A DNA stretch of 64,000 bases. Origin: an uncultured Alcanivorax sp. Lineage in GTDB: Bacteria > Pseudomonadota > Gammaproteobacteria > Pseudomonadales > Alcanivoracaceae. The notes under the pieces were generated by a model. It did not search any database, was not told the origin of the DNA, and saw nothing but the letters and a program-made list of their open reading frames with translations. The stretch spans positions 310,001 through 374,000 of the forward strand of contig NZ_CAMYIV010000012.1 in the NCBI RefSeq assembly GCF_947258575.1, in the 5' to 3' direction. Position 1 is the stretch's first letter. Each line of letters begins with the position of its first letter. Both the position numbers and the translations under genes were made by a program. Of the stretch, positions 8,015-17,460 are shown piece by piece.

Positions 8015-8932
8015 ATGCCAACCCTGGCAGCGTATTTGATCGTAGTGGCGGTGTGGGCAACCACGCCGTTGGGGATTAAATGGAGTGGTGATGCCATGGC
8101 ACCGCTGGCGGCAGCTGGCGTGCGTATGGCCATTGCTGCGCTGCTGGGTTTGCTGTGGTTGTGCTGGAAGCGTCAGAGCCTGCCGCTGCATGGTCGCGCT
8201 GTGCTCAGTTATACCGTTGCCTTGCCGGGTATTTTTGGGGCCATGGCGTGTAGCTACATGGCGGCCACACATCTGCCTTCCGGTCTGATTTCGGTGATTT
8301 TCGGTCTGGCCCCATTACTCTCCGGCCTGATGATGCAATCTTTGCCTGGCAGCGTGCGACTGAATGGCTGGCACTGGAGCGCCTGCCTGCTGGGTTTGTT
8401 CGGCTTGGCGCTGGTGTTTGACGAAAACCTGGCGGGCCTGCTGGCCGGCGCGGACCTGGGTGAGCGTGGTACCGGGCTGTTGTGGATGTTGTCTGCGGTG
8501 ACCCTGTTTGCCGGGGGCGGCATTGCCGTGCAGCGGGTGGGCGCCGGTCTGCAGCCCATGCAACAGACCGTCGGCGGCCTGATATTGTCATTGCCGTGCT
8601 ACGCAGTGGCCATGCTCATTGCTGGCCAGTCGTTTGCCTTTAGCGGCGACCTGCGTGGGCTGTCCGCCATTATCTACCTGGCCGTGTTTGGCTCTCTGCT
8701 GGGTTTTTATTGTTATTTCCAGATCCTGTCACGGCTGCCTGCCGCCACGGTGGCGTTGGTCACACTGATTACACCCGTGTTGGCGCTGGCGCTGGGCAAT
8801 CTGCTCAATGGCGAGAGCCTGGGCAGTATGGTGCTGATCGGTGCCGGGGTGATTGTGCTGGCGCTGTCCCTGTTTGTGTTGGGGGATCATCAGGTAAGGC
8901 GGCAGCTCAAGCGGTTTCAAGTGGAAAGTTGA
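8015..8932 (+). CDS. EamA/DMT family transporter
   Basis: The 305-residue protein is almost wholly hydrophobic with about ten membrane helices in two repeats, as in drug/metabolite transporters of the EamA family. Characteristic pieces are VWATTPLGIKW near the start and LITPVLALALGNLLNGE in the second half. The start at 8015 is preceded by AAGGAGAACGAC; an in-frame start at 7946 was rejected because it would be coded by repeat sequence. The last residues (QVES) and the stop lie in a heptad array. Substrate unknown. Confidence 0.88.
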   Translation: MPTLAAYLIVVAVWATTPLGIKWSGDAMAPLAAAGVRMAIAALLGLLWLCWKRQSLPLHGRAVLSYTVALPGIFGAMACSYMAATHLPSGLISVIFGLAPLLSGLMMQSLPGSVRLNGWHWSACLLGLFGLALVFDENLAGLLAGADLGERGTGLLWMLSAVTLFAGGGIAVQRVGAGLQPMQQTVGGLILSLPCYAVAMLIAGQSFAFSGDLRGLSAIIYLAVFGSLLGFYCYFQILSRLPAATVALVTLITPVLALALGNLLNGESLGSMVLIGAGVIVLALSLFVLGDHQVRRQLKRFQVES

Positions 8933-8946
8933 AAGTGGTAACGCGG
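8919..8946. repeat. Heptad array C (single arm)
   Basis: Four 7-base units (AAGTGGA, AAGTTGA and relatives) end in ACGCGG. The EamA stop codon lies inside the second unit. No inverted partner was found before the next gene; a different palindrome follows instead. Confidence 0.7.
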
Positions 8947-8983
8947 CTCGAACGTTTGTGGACGTTATGAGGAGGCGGCATTT

Positions 8984-9063
8984 GTAGGGTGCACTGAGCC
9001 CAAGCGAACTGCACCGCTGCGGCCCCGGGTTGGTGCAGTTCGCTTGGGCTCAGTGCACCCTAC
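8984..9063. repeat. GTAGGGTGCACTGAGCC palindrome, copy 1
   Basis: Arms 8984-9015 and 9032-9063 are a perfect 32-base inverted repeat around a 16-base GC-rich loop. A second copy is at 24290-24370. It lies between convergent EamA and SpoVR genes and could terminate transcription from both, although no T run follows. Confidence 0.9.
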
Positions 9064-9135
9064 ACATTCTGGTTGTTACGCGTTTCTCTGATGGCTGCGA
9101 CCTTTGCCGTTCAGTCTTGCGGCACAGGCTATTGG

Positions 9136-10653
9136 TTACGAAGAAACGGTAGGGGCCGGCTCCGGGGGCATGCTGTGATGGCTGACCACGCTGCCGTTTT
9201 CCACGCTTTCCAGGTGTACGTCGAACTGCCACAGCCGGTGCAGGTGGCGCAGGACTTCCCGGGCGCTGTCATCATCCAGAGGTCGGCTGCTGCTACGCTG
9301 GTGACGCAGGGTCAGGGCTCGGTCGCCATGAATGTTGGCGCGCACGATCTGGATGTTGGGCTCCTGAATGCTCAGGTTGTACTGCTCGGCCAGGGCGTCG
9401 CGGACCTTGCGGTAACCCTGTTCATTATGAATCGCTGCCACTTCCACGTAATCGTTGTGATCGTCATCGTCGATCTGGAAAAACTTGAAGTAACGGATCA
9501 GTTTCGGTGACAGAAATTGCTGAATGAAGCTCTCATCCTTGAAGCTCTCCATGGCAAATTTCACCGTCTCGACCCAGTTGGAGCCGGCGATTTCCGGAAA
9601 CCACTCCCGGTCCTCGTCATCCGGGTTTTCGCAAATGCGGCGGATATCCTGGAACATGTTGAAGCCCAGCGCATAGGGATTCATGCCGCTGTAGAAGGGG
9701 GCCGTAAAGGGGGGCTGGTAGATCACCTGACTGTGATTCTGCAGGAATTCCAGCATGAAGCCATCGGTGACCAGACCCTTGTCGTAGAGATCGTTGAGCA
9801 GGGTGTAGTGCCACAGGCATGCCCAACCCTCGTTCATTACCTTGGTCTGGCGTTGCGGGTAGAAGTACTGGGCCATCTTGCGCACGATGCGGATGATTTC
9901 CCGTTGCCAGGGTTTCAGAAGAGGGGCATTTTTCTCGATGAAATAAAGCAGGTTTTCCTGTGGTTCAGCCGGGAAGGTGCCGTCCTCCTCGCGACGTTGG
10001 GTGGCCGGCTGTAATTGCGGAAAGGTGCGCCATAACTCCGAGACCTGCTTCTGCAGCGACTCTTCCCGTTCGCGCTGGCGGCGTTTTTCCTCCACGGCGG
10101 AAATGGGGGAGGGGCGTTTGTAGCGATCTACCCCGTAATTCATCAGGGCATGGCAGGAGTCCAGGGTTTCCTCCACGGCAGTGACACCGTGGCGCATTTC
10201 GCACTCGGCAATGTAGTTCCGCGCGAATACCAGGTAATCGATGATGGAGGAGGCATCGGTCCAGGTCTTGAACAGGTAATTGTTCTTGAAGAAGGAATTG
10301 TGCCCATAGCTGGCGTGGGCGATCACCAGGGCCTGCATGGCGATGCTGTTCTCTTCCATCAGGTAGGCAATGCAAGGGTCGGAGTTGATGACGATTTCAT
10401 AAGCCAGCCCCATCTGCCCGCGCCGATAGCGGCCCTCCACTTCGACAAACTGTTTGCCGAAGGACCAGTGGTTGTAGCCCACCGGCATGCCCACCGAGGA
10501 ATAGGCGTCCATCATTTGCTCGGAGGAAATCACCTCGATCTGGTTGGGGTAGGTGTCGAGGCCATATTTGTTATGGGCAATATCGGCAATCGCCTCGTCA
10601 TAGCGCGCCAGCAGTTCGAAATCCCAGTCGGACCCTTGAGATAAAAAGCTCAT
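9136..10653 (-). CDS. ycgB: SpoVR family protein (YcgB)
   Basis: The 505-residue protein matches the SpoVR/YcgB family (pieces include [23 protein letters not shown] and [13 protein letters not shown]). Biochemical function is unknown. In enteric bacteria and Pseudomonas it is linked to the PrkA-type kinase and YeaH, and here it is the last gene of that trio. It starts four bases into the end of the YeaH gene (ATGA overlap), so translation is coupled. Length is normal. Confidence 0.95.
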   Translation of the reverse strand: MSFLSQGSDWDFELLARYDEAIADIAHNKYGLDTYPNQIEVISSEQMMDAYSSVGMPVGYNHWSFGKQFVEVEGRYRRGQMGLAYEIVINSDPCIAYLMEENSIAMQALVIAHASYGHNSFFKNNYLFKTWTDASSIIDYLVFARNYIAECEMRHGVTAVEETLDSCHALMNYGVDRYKRPSPISAVEEKRRQREREESLQKQVSELWRTFPQLQPATQRREEDGTFPAEPQENLLYFIEKNAPLLKPWQREIIRIVRKMAQYFYPQRQTKVMNEGWACLWHYTLLNDLYDKGLVTDGFMLEFLQNHSQVIYQPPFTAPFYSGMNPYALGFNMFQDIRRICENPDDEDREWFPEIAGSNWVETVKFAMESFKDESFIQQFLSPKLIRYFKFFQIDDDDHNDYVEVAAIHNEQGYRKVRDALAEQYNLSIQEPNIQIVRANIHGDRALTLRHQRSSSRPLDDDSAREVLRHLHRLWQFDVHLESVENGSVVSHHSMPPEPAPTVSS

Positions 10654-11933
10654 GCGTCCTCCATGCGTTTCTTGAACAGGTGACGGAAAACCGGGTAGAT
10701 CTCGCCGGGCTCGTCAATCTGTGCCATGGAAAACGCAGTGGGGTGTTTTTCCATGATGCTTTGATAGTGGTCCCAGAGGGCCTGGTGGGCACGGGGCATA
10801 ACTTCCACGTAGGAGAAGTACTGCAACTTGGGTAGCAGTTCTTCTTCAATCAACTTGGCGCAGGCCGGGGAGTCATCATTCCAGTTGTCGCCATCGGAGG
10901 CCTGGGCGGCATAGATATTCCACTCCGCCACCGGGTAGCGTTCGTTGATGATGTCGCGGGTGAGTTTCAATGCACTGGAGACAATGGTGCCGCCGGTCTC
11001 CCGGGAATAGAAAAACTCTTCCTCATCCACTTCCTTGGCACTGGTGTGGTGGCGGATAAAAACCACCTCGATTTTTTCATAATTGCGCTGCAGGAACAGA
11101 TACAGCAACAGGAAGAAACGTTTGGCCAGATCCTTCATGTCCTGATTCATGGAGCCGGATACATCCATGATGCAGAACATCACCGCCCGGCTCACCGGCA
11201 CGGGCACTTTCACATGATGATTGAAGCGCAGGTCTACGGTATCCAGAAACGGAATGCGATCCAGGCGTCGTTCCAGCTTGGCAATCTGCTCGTCCAGTTC
11301 CTGCAGGCGAGCCTGGCGTTGCGGGGACTGGTCCTTTTGTAGCAGTTCCTCTCGTTCCGCTTTGAAATCACGAATGCGTCGCCGGGTGGCGGCGGTGAGT
11401 GCCCGGCGCCGCATGGAGGCCTGGCGCATGGAGCGGACAATATTGATCTTGGCGGGCATGCCCTGGCTGACAATGCCGCCATGTTTGGTCTGGAAGGTCT
11501 GGGCGCCTTCCAGGTGTCGCTTTATCAGGTTGGGAAGCTCCAGGTCCTCGAACAGGAAGTTGAGGAATTCCTGCTTGTCGATTTCAAAGGCGAAGGCATC
11601 ATCGCCTTCCCCCTGGTCACTGGCCTGACCATCCCCGCTGCCTTGTCCGCCTCCGCCTTCCGGTCGCATGATCCGGTCGCCCGGGTGAAACTCCTTGTTG
11701 CCGGGGTGCACGATACTGCGTTGCCCGCCGGGGCCATGATGAAAAATGGGCTCGGACAGGTCCTTGCGAGGAATATTGATACGCTCGCCCTGTTCCATAT
11801 CCTGAATGGAGCGGCGGTTCACCGCATCATTGACGGCTTCGCGGATGTGCTTGCGATAACGACGCAAAAAACGCTGGCGGTTGACCGTGCTCTTGCGCTT
11901 GTCGTTCAGGCGGCGATCAATGATGTAGCTCAT
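10650..11933 (-). CDS. yeaH: YeaH/DUF444 protein with VWA-like domain
   Basis: The 427-residue protein is of the DUF444 family. The N-terminal half is basic and probably coiled. The C-terminal half has a von Willebrand A-like fold with the metal-site motif MDVSGSM ([16 protein letters not shown]). It lies between the PrkA kinase gene and ycgB, as in Pseudomonas and E. coli (yeaG-yeaH). It probably acts with PrkA in a stress or stationary-phase response; that role is inferred from family context. Confidence 0.95.
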   Translation of the reverse strand: MSYIIDRRLNDKRKSTVNRQRFLRRYRKHIREAVNDAVNRRSIQDMEQGERINIPRKDLSEPIFHHGPGGQRSIVHPGNKEFHPGDRIMRPEGGGGQGSGDGQASDQGEGDDAFAFEIDKQEFLNFLFEDLELPNLIKRHLEGAQTFQTKHGGIVSQGMPAKINIVRSMRQASMRRRALTAATRRRIRDFKAEREELLQKDQSPQRQARLQELDEQIAKLERRLDRIPFLDTVDLRFNHHVKVPVPVSRAVMFCIMDVSGSMNQDMKDLAKRFFLLLYLFLQRNYEKIEVVFIRHHTSAKEVDEEEFFYSRETGGTIVSSALKLTRDIINERYPVAEWNIYAAQASDGDNWNDDSPACAKLIEEELLPKLQYFSYVEVMPRAHQALWDHYQSIMEKHPTAFSMAQIDEPGEIYPVFRHLFKKRMEDA

Positions 11934-11959
11934 TGCTTCCTCCGGCTATGTGCCCCTTG

Positions 11960-12032
11960 CGTAGGAGCTATGCTTGCATGGCGAATCATGGGTATTCGCA
12001 AGCAGGTTCGCCATGCAAGCATAGCTCCTACG
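11960..12032. repeat. TAGGAGC-type palindrome inside the prkA operon
   Basis: A perfect 26-base inverted repeat (11960-11985 with 12007-12032) lies between the prkA stop and the yeaH start. In the transcript it would form a long hairpin between two cotranscribed genes, which could attenuate or protect the message. Confidence 0.85.
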
Positions 12033-12041
12033 GGGAGTTTG

Positions 12042-13964
12042 CTACTGCGCCTTGCGAACTCGCAGGTACCATTCGGATAGCAGGCGTACCTGTTTTTCCG
12101 TATAGCCTCGGGAGACCATGCGCTGCACGAAGTTGCTGTGCTTGCGCTGATCGTCTTCGCTGCCCTTGGCGTTGAAGGAAATCACCGGCAGCAGGTCTTC
12201 GGTGTTGGAGAACATTTTCTTCTCGATCACGTCGCGAAGTTTCTGGTAGCTGAGCCAGCTGGGGTTCTTGCCATTGTTGTTGGCGCGGGCGCGCAGGACG
12301 AAGTTGACCACTTCGTTGCGGAAATCCTTCGGGTTGGAGATGCCCGCGGGCTTTTCGATTTTCTCCAGATCCTCGTTGAGAGCCTGACGGTCGAAAATCT
12401 CACCGGTGTCCGGGTCGCGGAATTCCTGATCCTGAATCCAGAAGTCCGCGTAGGTGACATAGCGGTCGAAGATGTTCTGGCCATACTCGGAATAGGACTC
12501 CAGGTAGGCGGTCTGTATTTCCTTGCCGATAAATTCCACGTAGCGCGGTACCAGGTACTCCTTGATGAAGCGGCGGTATTGCTCCTGTTGCTCCTGGGGA
12601 AACTGCTCTTGATCAATGCGTTGCTCGAGCACATGGATCAGATGCACCGGGTTGGCTGCCACTTCGGTGTGGTCGTAGTTGAAGACCTTGGACAGGATCT
12701 TGAAAGCGAAGCGAGTGGAGAGGCCGTTCATGCCTTCGTCGACGCCGGCCATGTCATGATATTCCTGCATGGACTTGGCATGGGGATCCACGTCTTTCAG
12801 GTTCTCGCCGTCATAGACCCGCATCTTGGAATAAATGCTGGAGTTTTCCGGTTCCTTGAGGCGGGTCAGGGAAGAGAACTGCGCCAGCATGTGCAAGGTG
12901 TCTGGTGCGCAATGGGCGTCACGCAGGCTGGAATTGCGCAGCAGTTTTTCATAGATCTGCATTTCTTCGGTGACACGCAGACAGTAGGGCACCTTGACGA
13001 TATAGACCCGGTCGATAAAGGCTTCGTTGTTCTTGTTGTTCTTGAAGGTGTGCCACTCCGCTTCGTTGGAGTGGGCCAGCACGATGCCGTCGAAGGGAAT
13101 CGCACCCATGTGTTCGGTGCCGTTGTAATTGCCTTCCTGGGTGGCGGTCAGCAGGGGATGCAGCACCTTGATCGGTGCCTTGAACATTTCCACGAATTCC
13201 AGAATGCCCTGATTGGCCCGACACAGACCGCCGGAGAAGGAATAGGCGTCCGGGTCGTCCTGGGCGAAATCTTCCAGTTTGCGGATATCCACCTTGCCCA
13301 CCAGGGCAGAAATATCCTGGTTGTTTTCATCACCCGGCTCGGTCTTGGCCACGGCGACCTGGTCGAGAATGGACGGGTAACGTTTCACCACCCGGAACTG
13401 GCTGATGTCGCCGCCGAATTCATGCAGTCGTTTTACCGCCCAGGGCGACATGATGGTGCGGATATAGCGGCGCGGGATGCCGTATTCCTCTTCCAGAATC
13501 GGGGCATCTTCTTCCGGGTCGAACAGGGCCAGGGGAGAGTCGTTAACCGGGGAACCCTTGATGGCGTAGAAAGGCACTCTTTGCATCAGCGCCTTGAGCT
13601 TTTCCGCCAGGGAGGATTTGCCGCCGCCCACCGGGCCGAGCAGGTAAAGAATCTGTTTCTTTTCTTCCAGGCCCTGAGCGGCATGGCGGAAGTAGCTGAC
13701 GATATTCTCGATCACCTCTTCCAGGCCGTAGAACTCGTCGAAGGCAGGGTAGCGACGGATGACCTTGTTGGAGAAGATGCGTGACAGGCGTGGGTCCTTG
13801 GCGGTGTCGACCATTTCTGGCTCGCCGATGGCCATCAGCATGCGCTCGGGGGCCGTGGCGTAGGCGCTGGGGTCGCGTTTGCACAGGTCCAGGTATTCTT
13901 CCAGCGACATTTCTTCCTGCTGTGTGCTGTCAAACCGGGCCTGGTAGTGGCTGATAATGCTCAT
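12042..13964 (-). CDS. yeaG: PrkA-type serine protein kinase / AAA+ protein (YeaG)
   Basis: The 640-residue protein starts MSIISHYQARFDSTQQEEMS. It has a Walker A motif (LLGPVGGGKSSLAEKLK, near residues 109-125), an AAA+ core and a C-terminal kinase-like PrkA domain. Homologues phosphorylate serine in Bacillus and support survival under nitrogen limitation in E. coli. It heads the leftward yeaG-yeaH-ycgB operon. Upstream, 13965-14350 is non-coding and AT-rich near 14040-14090, probably the promoter zone, but no clear sigma-54 or sigma-70 site was found. Confidence 0.96.
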   Translation of the reverse strand: MSIISHYQARFDSTQQEEMSLEEYLDLCKRDPSAYATAPERMLMAIGEPEMVDTAKDPRLSRIFSNKVIRRYPAFDEFYGLEEVIENIVSYFRHAAQGLEEKKQILYLLGPVGGGKSSLAEKLKALMQRVPFYAIKGSPVNDSPLALFDPEEDAPILEEEYGIPRRYIRTIMSPWAVKRLHEFGGDISQFRVVKRYPSILDQVAVAKTEPGDENNQDISALVGKVDIRKLEDFAQDDPDAYSFSGGLCRANQGILEFVEMFKAPIKVLHPLLTATQEGNYNGTEHMGAIPFDGIVLAHSNEAEWHTFKNNKNNEAFIDRVYIVKVPYCLRVTEEMQIYEKLLRNSSLRDAHCAPDTLHMLAQFSSLTRLKEPENSSIYSKMRVYDGENLKDVDPHAKSMQEYHDMAGVDEGMNGLSTRFAFKILSKVFNYDHTEVAANPVHLIHVLEQRIDQEQFPQEQQEQYRRFIKEYLVPRYVEFIGKEIQTAYLESYSEYGQNIFDRYVTYADFWIQDQEFRDPDTGEIFDRQALNEDLEKIEKPAGISNPKDFRNEVVNFVLRARANNNGKNPSWLSYQKLRDVIEKKMFSNTEDLLPVISFNAKGSEDDQRKHSNFVQRMVSRGYTEKQVRLLSEWYLRVRKAQ

Positions 13965-14350
13965 GCCTGCTTCCTCCTGGCGAAACCAACAATGGTCACA
14001 ACAAAACTACATGCGGTACGTGTCCTTGATAGATGCCTTGATCACTTTGATTGATTATTAAAAAAAGTCGCGTAAATAAAAAATGAAAGTGGGTATTCAT
14101 GACTGCAGGTCTGACCGTGCAGTCACATCTTTAGCATGTAGCCAAACGGCAGATGAAGTCAAAGCGGAAGGAAATGTTTTTTGGCAGAAAAAGGATGAAG
14201 TGTGGCGAATGTCTGACAGGCCGGAGGCGAGCCGTAAAGGGCGGCAAGTGGTAAGCAAAACACCGTTCGAACACTCGTAGGTAGCTGGCAGATTGCCATG
14301 GATTTGCGCAGGGTGTTACAGCGAGGGAAAGCGCCTGCATGCGCTGAGAG
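13965..14350. other. Intergenic gap between yeaG and apaH
   Basis: About 386 bases with no convincing gene. An AT-rich tract (14040-14090) lies on the yeaG side and is the likely regulatory region for the stress operon. In P. aeruginosa a small rhodanese gene (glpE) is recalled at this place; none is seen here. Confidence 0.5.
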
Positions 14351-15157
14351 TCAGCAGTGGCAGGCGATGCGGGTCAGATCGTCCAGGCGCAGGGCGGTGA
14401 GGCTGCCGCCCCAGACGCAGCCGGTATCCAGGGCGTCTACGTTTGCCACGTCAGTGTGGCCTTCCAGTGCCGCCCAGTGGCCGAACAGGATGCGGGTGTC
14501 AGTGGCCTGACGATGGGGGTGCAGGAACCAGGGCATGAAACCTTCCGGAGGGGCATCGGCTTCGCCCTTGCTGCCCAGATCCAGAGCTCCGGCCAGGTCC
14601 ACAAAACGCATGCGGGTGAAATGGTTGGTGATGACCCGCCAGCGTTCCGCGTCTTGCAGGGCGTTGTCCCAGCCCGCCGGCTGGTTACCGTACATGTTGG
14701 CGAAATACTCGCCCACCTGAGGGCCGCGCAGTACCTGCTCCACTTCCCGGGCCCGTTGCCGTGCTTCGGGCAGTGTCCACAGTGGCGGAATGCCGGCATG
14801 GGTCATCACCGCCTGATGTTCAGGGATATCCACCAATAGCGGGCAGTTCTGCAGCCAGCCCAACAGGGCGTCGCGGTCCGGTGCCTCGAGGATATCCGTG
14901 AGGGTGTCCTTACGGCGGCTGTCGGTGCTGCCCTGGGCCACTGCCAGCAGGTGCAGGTCGTGGTTGCCCAGTACGGCGTGCACATTCTCGCGCAGCTCAT
15001 AAACCCGGCGCAGGGTGCCCAGGGAATCCGGGCCGCGGTTGACCAGGTCGCCGGCGAGGAACAGCCGGTCGCGATCCGCATTGAAATTGATTTGTTCCAG
15101 CAGGCAATTGAAGGGCTTCAGGCAGCCCTGCAAGTCACCGATGGCGTAATCGCTCAA
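14351..15157 (-). CDS. apaH: Diadenosine tetraphosphatase, symmetrical
   Basis: ApaH hydrolyses Ap4A to two ADP and can remove Np4 caps from RNA. The 268-residue protein has the metallophosphatase motifs GDLQGC (usual GDxHG position), GDLVNRGP and GNHD (AVLGNHDLH), plus MTHAGI further on. It is the last gene of the leftward lptD-surA-pdxA-rsmA-apaG-apaH group, a conserved gammaproteobacterial order. Confidence 0.96.
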   Translation of the reverse strand: MSDYAIGDLQGCLKPFNCLLEQINFNADRDRLFLAGDLVNRGPDSLGTLRRVYELRENVHAVLGNHDLHLLAVAQGSTDSRRKDTLTDILEAPDRDALLGWLQNCPLLVDIPEHQAVMTHAGIPPLWTLPEARQRAREVEQVLRGPQVGEYFANMYGNQPAGWDNALQDAERWRVITNHFTRMRFVDLAGALDLGSKGEADAPPEGFMPWFLHPHRQATDTRILFGHWAALEGHTDVANVDALDTGCVWGGSLTALRLDDLTRIACHC

Positions 15158-15211
15158 TGGGCACCTCCAGTCCCGGTTGGCCTGGTCCTGTTGGCGTGTT
15201 GCAGGCCGGAA

Positions 15212-15589
15212 TCAATGCAGCGCATGCGGTACCGCAAGAGTAAACATCGGGACTTGTGCGTCGAAGTGTGTGCCATCTTCTGCAATCATCTGGTAACTGC
15301 CGCGCATACTGCCGACTTCGGTTTCCAGGATGGCGCCGCTGGTGTAGGAAAAGGCCTGGCCCGGGGCGATGTGGGGCTGTTCGCCGATGACGCCTTCGCC
15401 ATGGACTTCCTGCACGCGCTCTTCGCCATCGGTGATCACCCAGTGACGGGTCAACAGGCGGGCGCTGACGGTACCCTCATTGCGAATGGTGATGTGGTAG
15501 GCAAACACCCAGCGCTGGTTGTCCACGTCGCTCTGATCGGCGAGAAATTCGGTTTCCACCGAGACCTGAATATTATGGCGCGGGCTCAT
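15212..15589 (-). CDS. apaG: ApaG (Co2+/Mg2+ efflux protein family)
   Basis: The 125-residue protein is a typical ApaG beta-sandwich (VFAYHITIRNEGTVSARLLT, then HWVITDGEERVQEV and the FSYTSGA segment). The family is old and widespread; biochemical function is not settled, with an older link to cobalt sensitivity. Position between rsmA and apaH is standard. Confidence 0.95.
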   Translation of the reverse strand: MSPRHNIQVSVETEFLADQSDVDNQRWVFAYHITIRNEGTVSARLLTRHWVITDGEERVQEVHGEGVIGEQPHIAPGQAFSYTSGAILETEVGSMRGSYQMIAEDGTHFDAQVPMFTLAVPHALH

Positions 15590-15664
15590 GGTTGCTCCGT
15601 TGATGTGATTCTCGCTGAATGGGTTCGGTTACCTGGCTGGCTCTGGCGCGGCTGCTTGGCCCGG

Positions 15665-16459
15665 CTAGGCGGTGCCCGCCTCTGGCCGGGTGATATTGGC
15701 CAGGGCCACATAGTCTGCCACGGAGAGCTGGTCCGGGCGCAGGCCGGCGTCAATGCCCGCCTGCTCGAACTGCTCCAGGGTGACCTGTGATTTTAGACTA
15801 TTGCGGATGGCCTTGCGTCGTTGAGTGAAGGCCTGGGCCACCAGCCGCCGCAGATGCTCTTCGTCGTCCGCCGGGTGGGGCAGGCTGGCATGGGGCATCA
15901 GCCGGACCACGGCGGAATCCACCTTGGGCGGCGGGCTGAAGGCCTCCGGGGGGACAAAGAACAGGTAATCCGCCTGACAGTGGTACTGCACCATGATCGA
16001 CAGGCGCCCCCAGTCACGGGTGCCGGGGCGGGCGGTGAGCCGGTCTACCACTTCCTTCTGCAACATGAAGGTCATGTCGCTGATGGCGTTCGCCTGGCTG
16101 AGCAGGTGGAAGATCAGCGGCGTGGAGATGTTGTAGGGCAGGTTGCCGATCACCCGCAGCGGCTTGTCCGTCGGTTTCAGGGTGCGGAAATCGAAGCGCA
16201 GGGCGTCGCTTTCATGGATGGTCAGGCGTTCCGGGCTGTTTTCCTGACGCAGCAGGGCGATCAGGTCCCGGTCCAGCTCCACCACGTGCAGATGCGGCAG
16301 CTTTTCCAGCAGCGGGTAGGTGAGCGCGCCGCGCCCGGGACCGATTTCCACCAGGGTGTCGTCTTTCTGCAGCCCCAGGGTACGCACCATCAGGTCTACC
16401 AGATTGCGGTCATGCAGAAAGTGCTGGCCGAAACGTTTGCGGGTGCGGTGTTCTGTCAT
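15665..16459 (-). CDS. rsmA: 16S rRNA dimethyladenosine transferase
   Basis: RsmA (KsgA) dimethylates A1518 and A1519 of 16S rRNA late in 30S assembly. The 264-residue protein has the RKRFGQHFLHD start, the S-adenosylmethionine motif IGPGRGALT and the catalytic NLPYNIST. Its ATG overlaps the TGA of pdxA (ATGA at 16456-16459), so it is translated in series with it. Confidence 0.97.
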   Translation of the reverse strand: MTEHRTRKRFGQHFLHDRNLVDLMVRTLGLQKDDTLVEIGPGRGALTYPLLEKLPHLHVVELDRDLIALLRQENSPERLTIHESDALRFDFRTLKPTDKPLRVIGNLPYNISTPLIFHLLSQANAISDMTFMLQKEVVDRLTARPGTRDWGRLSIMVQYHCQADYLFFVPPEAFSPPPKVDSAVVRLMPHASLPHPADDEEHLRRLVAQAFTQRRKAIRNSLKSQVTLEQFEQAGIDAGLRPDQLSVADYVALANITRPEAGTA

Positions 16460-17460
16460 GTGGCGGCAAGCTCCAGAGCGAGTCGGGTGGCGGCGATCAG
16501 GCTGCCGGCCTTGGCCTGGCCGGTGCCGGCCAGATCGAAGGCGGTGCCATGGTCCACGGAAGTGCGGATAAAGGGCAGCCCCAGGGTGATATTGATGGCT
16601 TCGCCAAAGCCGGCGTACTTGAGCACCGGCAGGCCCTGGTCGTGGTACATGGCCAGCACCGCATCGTGCTGCGCCAGCAGGTCCGGCTGAAAGGCCGTAT
16701 CCGCCGGCACCGGGCCGGTGAGCGCCATGCCCTGATCGCGCAGGGCGTCCAGGGTGGGGATGATCACATCCAGTTCTTCGCGGCCCAGGTGGCCGCCTTC
16801 GCCGGCATGGGGGTTAAGCCCCAGCACCAGAATGCGCGGCGCCTCAATGCGGTACTTGCCGATCAGGTCGTCGCGCAGAATGGTCAGGGTGCGGGTCAGG
16901 CTGTCTGCCGTTACCGCCCGTGACACCTGACTGAGCGGCAGATGGGTGGTGACCAGGGCCACCCGCAGTTCGCGGGCGGTGAGCATCATCACTACCTGGT
17001 CCACCCCGGCCTGTTCGGCGAGAAACTCGGTATGGCCGGTAAAGGCCGGGTCGGCGCCCTCACAGATCACGTTTTTGGCCACAGGAGCGGTCACCATGGC
17101 GGCAAAGGTGCCATCCAGGCAGCCCTGTGCCGCGCGGCTGAGCATGGTGAGGGTGCCGCTGGCGGTGGCCGGATCGGGCTGCCCGGCGGTCACCGACGAC
17201 CCGGCCGGGGTGTGCCACACCGGCAGGGTGCCCGGTGTCAGCGGTTGCCCTGGCTGCCAGTCGGAGAGCGTAATGGCCAGGTCGAGTTGCCTGGCTCGCT
17301 GGGTAAGGACGTCGCGATCAGCGATGACAACAAGCCGGGCGTCCGGGAAGGATGCCGGCAGGGTCAGTACCAGATCAGGGCCGATGCCTGCGGGATCCCC
17401 GCAGGTGATGGCGATGGGACGTTCTGGCGTCAGACGTCCGACGTCAGACGTCAGACTCAT
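16456..17460 (-). CDS. pdxA: 4-hydroxythreonine-4-phosphate dehydrogenase
   Basis: PdxA oxidises 4-phosphohydroxy-L-threonine in pyridoxal phosphate synthesis. The 334-residue protein has ITCGDPAGIGPDL at its start, the TGHTEFLAE zinc/substrate segment and YHDQGLPVLKY. The first ten residues (MSLTSDVGRL) are encoded by a heptad array, while the family normally begins close to RPIAIT, so the N-terminus is repeat-extended. The ATG overlaps the surA stop. A start nearer the conserved part is possible but no ATG is there. Confidence 0.95.
   Translation of the reverse strand: MSLTSDVGRLTPERPIAITCGDPAGIGPDLVLTLPASFPDARLVVIADRDVLTQRARQLDLAITLSDWQPGQPLTPGTLPVWHTPAGSSVTAGQPDPATASGTLTMLSRAAQGCLDGTFAAMVTAPVAKNVICEGADPAFTGHTEFLAEQAGVDQVVMMLTARELRVALVTTHLPLSQVSRAVTADSLTRTLTILRDDLIGKYRIEAPRILVLGLNPHAGEGGHLGREELDVIIPTLDALRDQGMALTGPVPADTAFQPDLLAQHDAVLAMYHDQGLPVLKYAGFGEAINITLGLPFIRTSVDHGTAFDLAGTGQAKAGSLIAATRLALELAAT
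17428..17455. repeat. Heptad array D in the pdxA start
   Basis: Four units (CGTCAGA three times, CGTCCGA once) in perfect 7-base register occupy the first codons of pdxA. No inverted partner is close; the next array, at 18742, has a different unit. Confidence 0.8.

Noticed and set aside
12138-13784. 548-codon open frame opposite the PrkA-type kinase gene
   Set aside because: It is fully antisense to a clear PrkA family gene, with composition expected for the mirror of GC-rich codons and no recognisable domain.
13965-14050. Sigma-54 promoter for the PrkA operon
   Set aside because: The best GG...GC pair on the minus strand has 9 rather than 10 bases between and lacks the rest of the consensus.
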